The notes beneath the pieces were generated by a model. That model was not told where the DNA came from. It ran no database searches and saw only the letters and a list, made by a program, of their open reading frames with translations. Below, in pieces: positions 63,385-64,000 of a stretch of 64,000 nucleotides of DNA (position 1 is the stretch's first letter; each line of letters starts with the position of its first letter). Source of the stretch: Thalassomonas haliotis (GTDB lineage Bacteria > Pseudomonadota > Gammaproteobacteria > Enterobacterales > Alteromonadaceae); assembly GCF_028657945.1 (NCBI RefSeq), contig NZ_CP059693.1, positions 1,984,001 to 2,048,000 on the forward strand. The letters run 5' to 3'. The position numbers and the translations under genes are program-made.

Positions 63385-64000
63385 GTGAAAAATATTGAAA
63401 AGAACGGCCACAAGCGGCTGTTGCCCTTAACCCTGGTGCTTGGCGCCTCCCTGGTATCTGTGAATAGTTTTGCCGATAGCCTGGATCTCGCTTATGGTGA
63501 GCTGGAGCAGCATGTCGAATTGCAAAATGAAACCTTGCTATTAAAGCCCTCCGGCCTGTCGCTATTTTTCTCCCATGATCTTAATCCCGACTGGAATATT
63601 TCCGCGTTTTACCAGTCGATGGGGGATGACAACAATACCGGGGATCAGCCGGATGTCGACGTCGACCTGGATCTCAACACATACGGCGGCAACATCAATT
63701 ATTACCAGGACAACTGGTCTTTTTCCGCCGGACTCAGCGTTTCCGATGATGAGCAAAAGATCACCTCCGGGACATTAAGGCCCGGCAGCCGTGATGAAGA
63801 AACCAGCGCCGTCAGCTTAAGTACCAGTGTCGGTTATGGCGACAGCCAGGGCAACTGGTTATATGATGTCTCACTCGGTTTACAGTACAGCGACTGGGAA
63901 GTTGATACTTATATGGATGTGCCGCCCGGGGGAAACCAGCCGCAGGATTCAAGTCGCAGCGATAACAGCTTAGGTGTTAATACCAGTATTTCCCTGGGGC
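63385..64000 (+). CDS. Outer-membrane/autotransporter-like protein, 3' end outside window
   Basis: An open frame from a GTG at 63385 runs to the end of the window (about 205 residues). It begins with a signal peptide (RLLPLTLVLGASLVSVNSFA, cut near FADS). The rest is amphipathic beta-strand sequence with aromatic ends, for example WNISAFYQSMG, GGNINYYQDNWSFSAGLSVS and WLYDVSLGLQYSDWEVD, as in outer-membrane beta-barrels and autotransporter barrels. Asp-rich loops (DVDVDLDLN) lie between strands. The family cannot be named from this part. The GTG has no strong ribosome site close by (AGGAAC at 23 bp), so the start is uncertain. Confidence 0.65.
   Translation, partial: MKNIEKNGHKRLLPLTLVLGASLVSVNSFADSLDLAYGELEQHVELQNETLLLKPSGLSLFFSHDLNPDWNISAFYQSMGDDNNTGDQPDVDVDLDLNTYGGNINYYQDNWSFSAGLSVSDDEQKITSGTLRPGSRDEETSAVSLSTSVGYGDSQGNWLYDVSLGLQYSDWEVDTYMDVPPGGNQPQDSSRSDNSLGVNTSISLG

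Overview
The window reads as the chromosome of a marine, heterotrophic gammaproteobacterium of the Alteromonadales, most likely Colwelliaceae (Thalassomonas/Colwellia-like). This rests on the gene families present (CrbS/CrbR-type kinase pair, TorF-type porin, PEP-CTERM proteins, TonB receptor, many secreted hydrolases) and a mid-range GC content; it is an inference, not a database match. No rRNA, tRNA, CRISPR array, insertion sequence or phage gene was recognised.

Layout. 1-7 kb: the end of an ArgP-like LysR regulator, then a betaine operon (betI, betB, betA, a short BCCT transporter) under a strong promoter whose start site is covered by a perfect BetI operator; betI has AGG where its ATG should be. 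A TorF-family porin and a block of 52-bp repeats follow. 7-12 kb: two exported lipoprotein hydrolases (M28 peptidase, S45 penicillin/AHL acylase) and a DUF2750 protein. 12-27 kb: an ABC/HlyD export module (adaptor, ATPase, two paralogous MacB/FtsX-type permeases) with a good sigma-54 promoter, and further on a histidine kinase plus a sigma-54-type response regulator that probably drives it; a DMT transporter and a large hybrid kinase lie between. 27-31 kb: an AT-richer stretch with a pitrilysin-like M16 peptidase and a SymE-type toxin gene whose start is overlapped by a candidate antisense RNA.

31-42 kb is the most unusual part: six same-strand genes for secreted proteins. They encode an M4 metallopeptidase with PKD and GEVED modules, a protein with a C-terminal Hint (hedgehog/intein) domain, a stand-alone GEVED protein, and three paralogous proteins sharing a motif set that resembles MACPF pore-forming proteins. 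I read this as a possible protease-activated, multi-component pore-forming or matrix system; I do not recognise it as described.

42-52 kb: an HSL-type esterase with an MFS transporter, the CrbS/CrbR-like two-component pair, a TonB receptor and 3-hydroxybutyrate dehydrogenase. The 3' end of the last gene is repeated in a five-unit, 93-bp tandem array. 53-58 kb: three paralogous PEP-CTERM proteins, a PHB-depolymerase-like esterase and a small lipase. The depolymerase and the dehydrogenase would together allow external polyhydroxybutyrate to be used. 58-64 kb: a DEDDh exonuclease, YceH, a CSS-EAL c-di-GMP phosphodiesterase, a NorE/NorF-like oxidase-subunit pair behind a possible FNR-type box, an EF-hand protein and the start of an outer-membrane protein that runs off the window.
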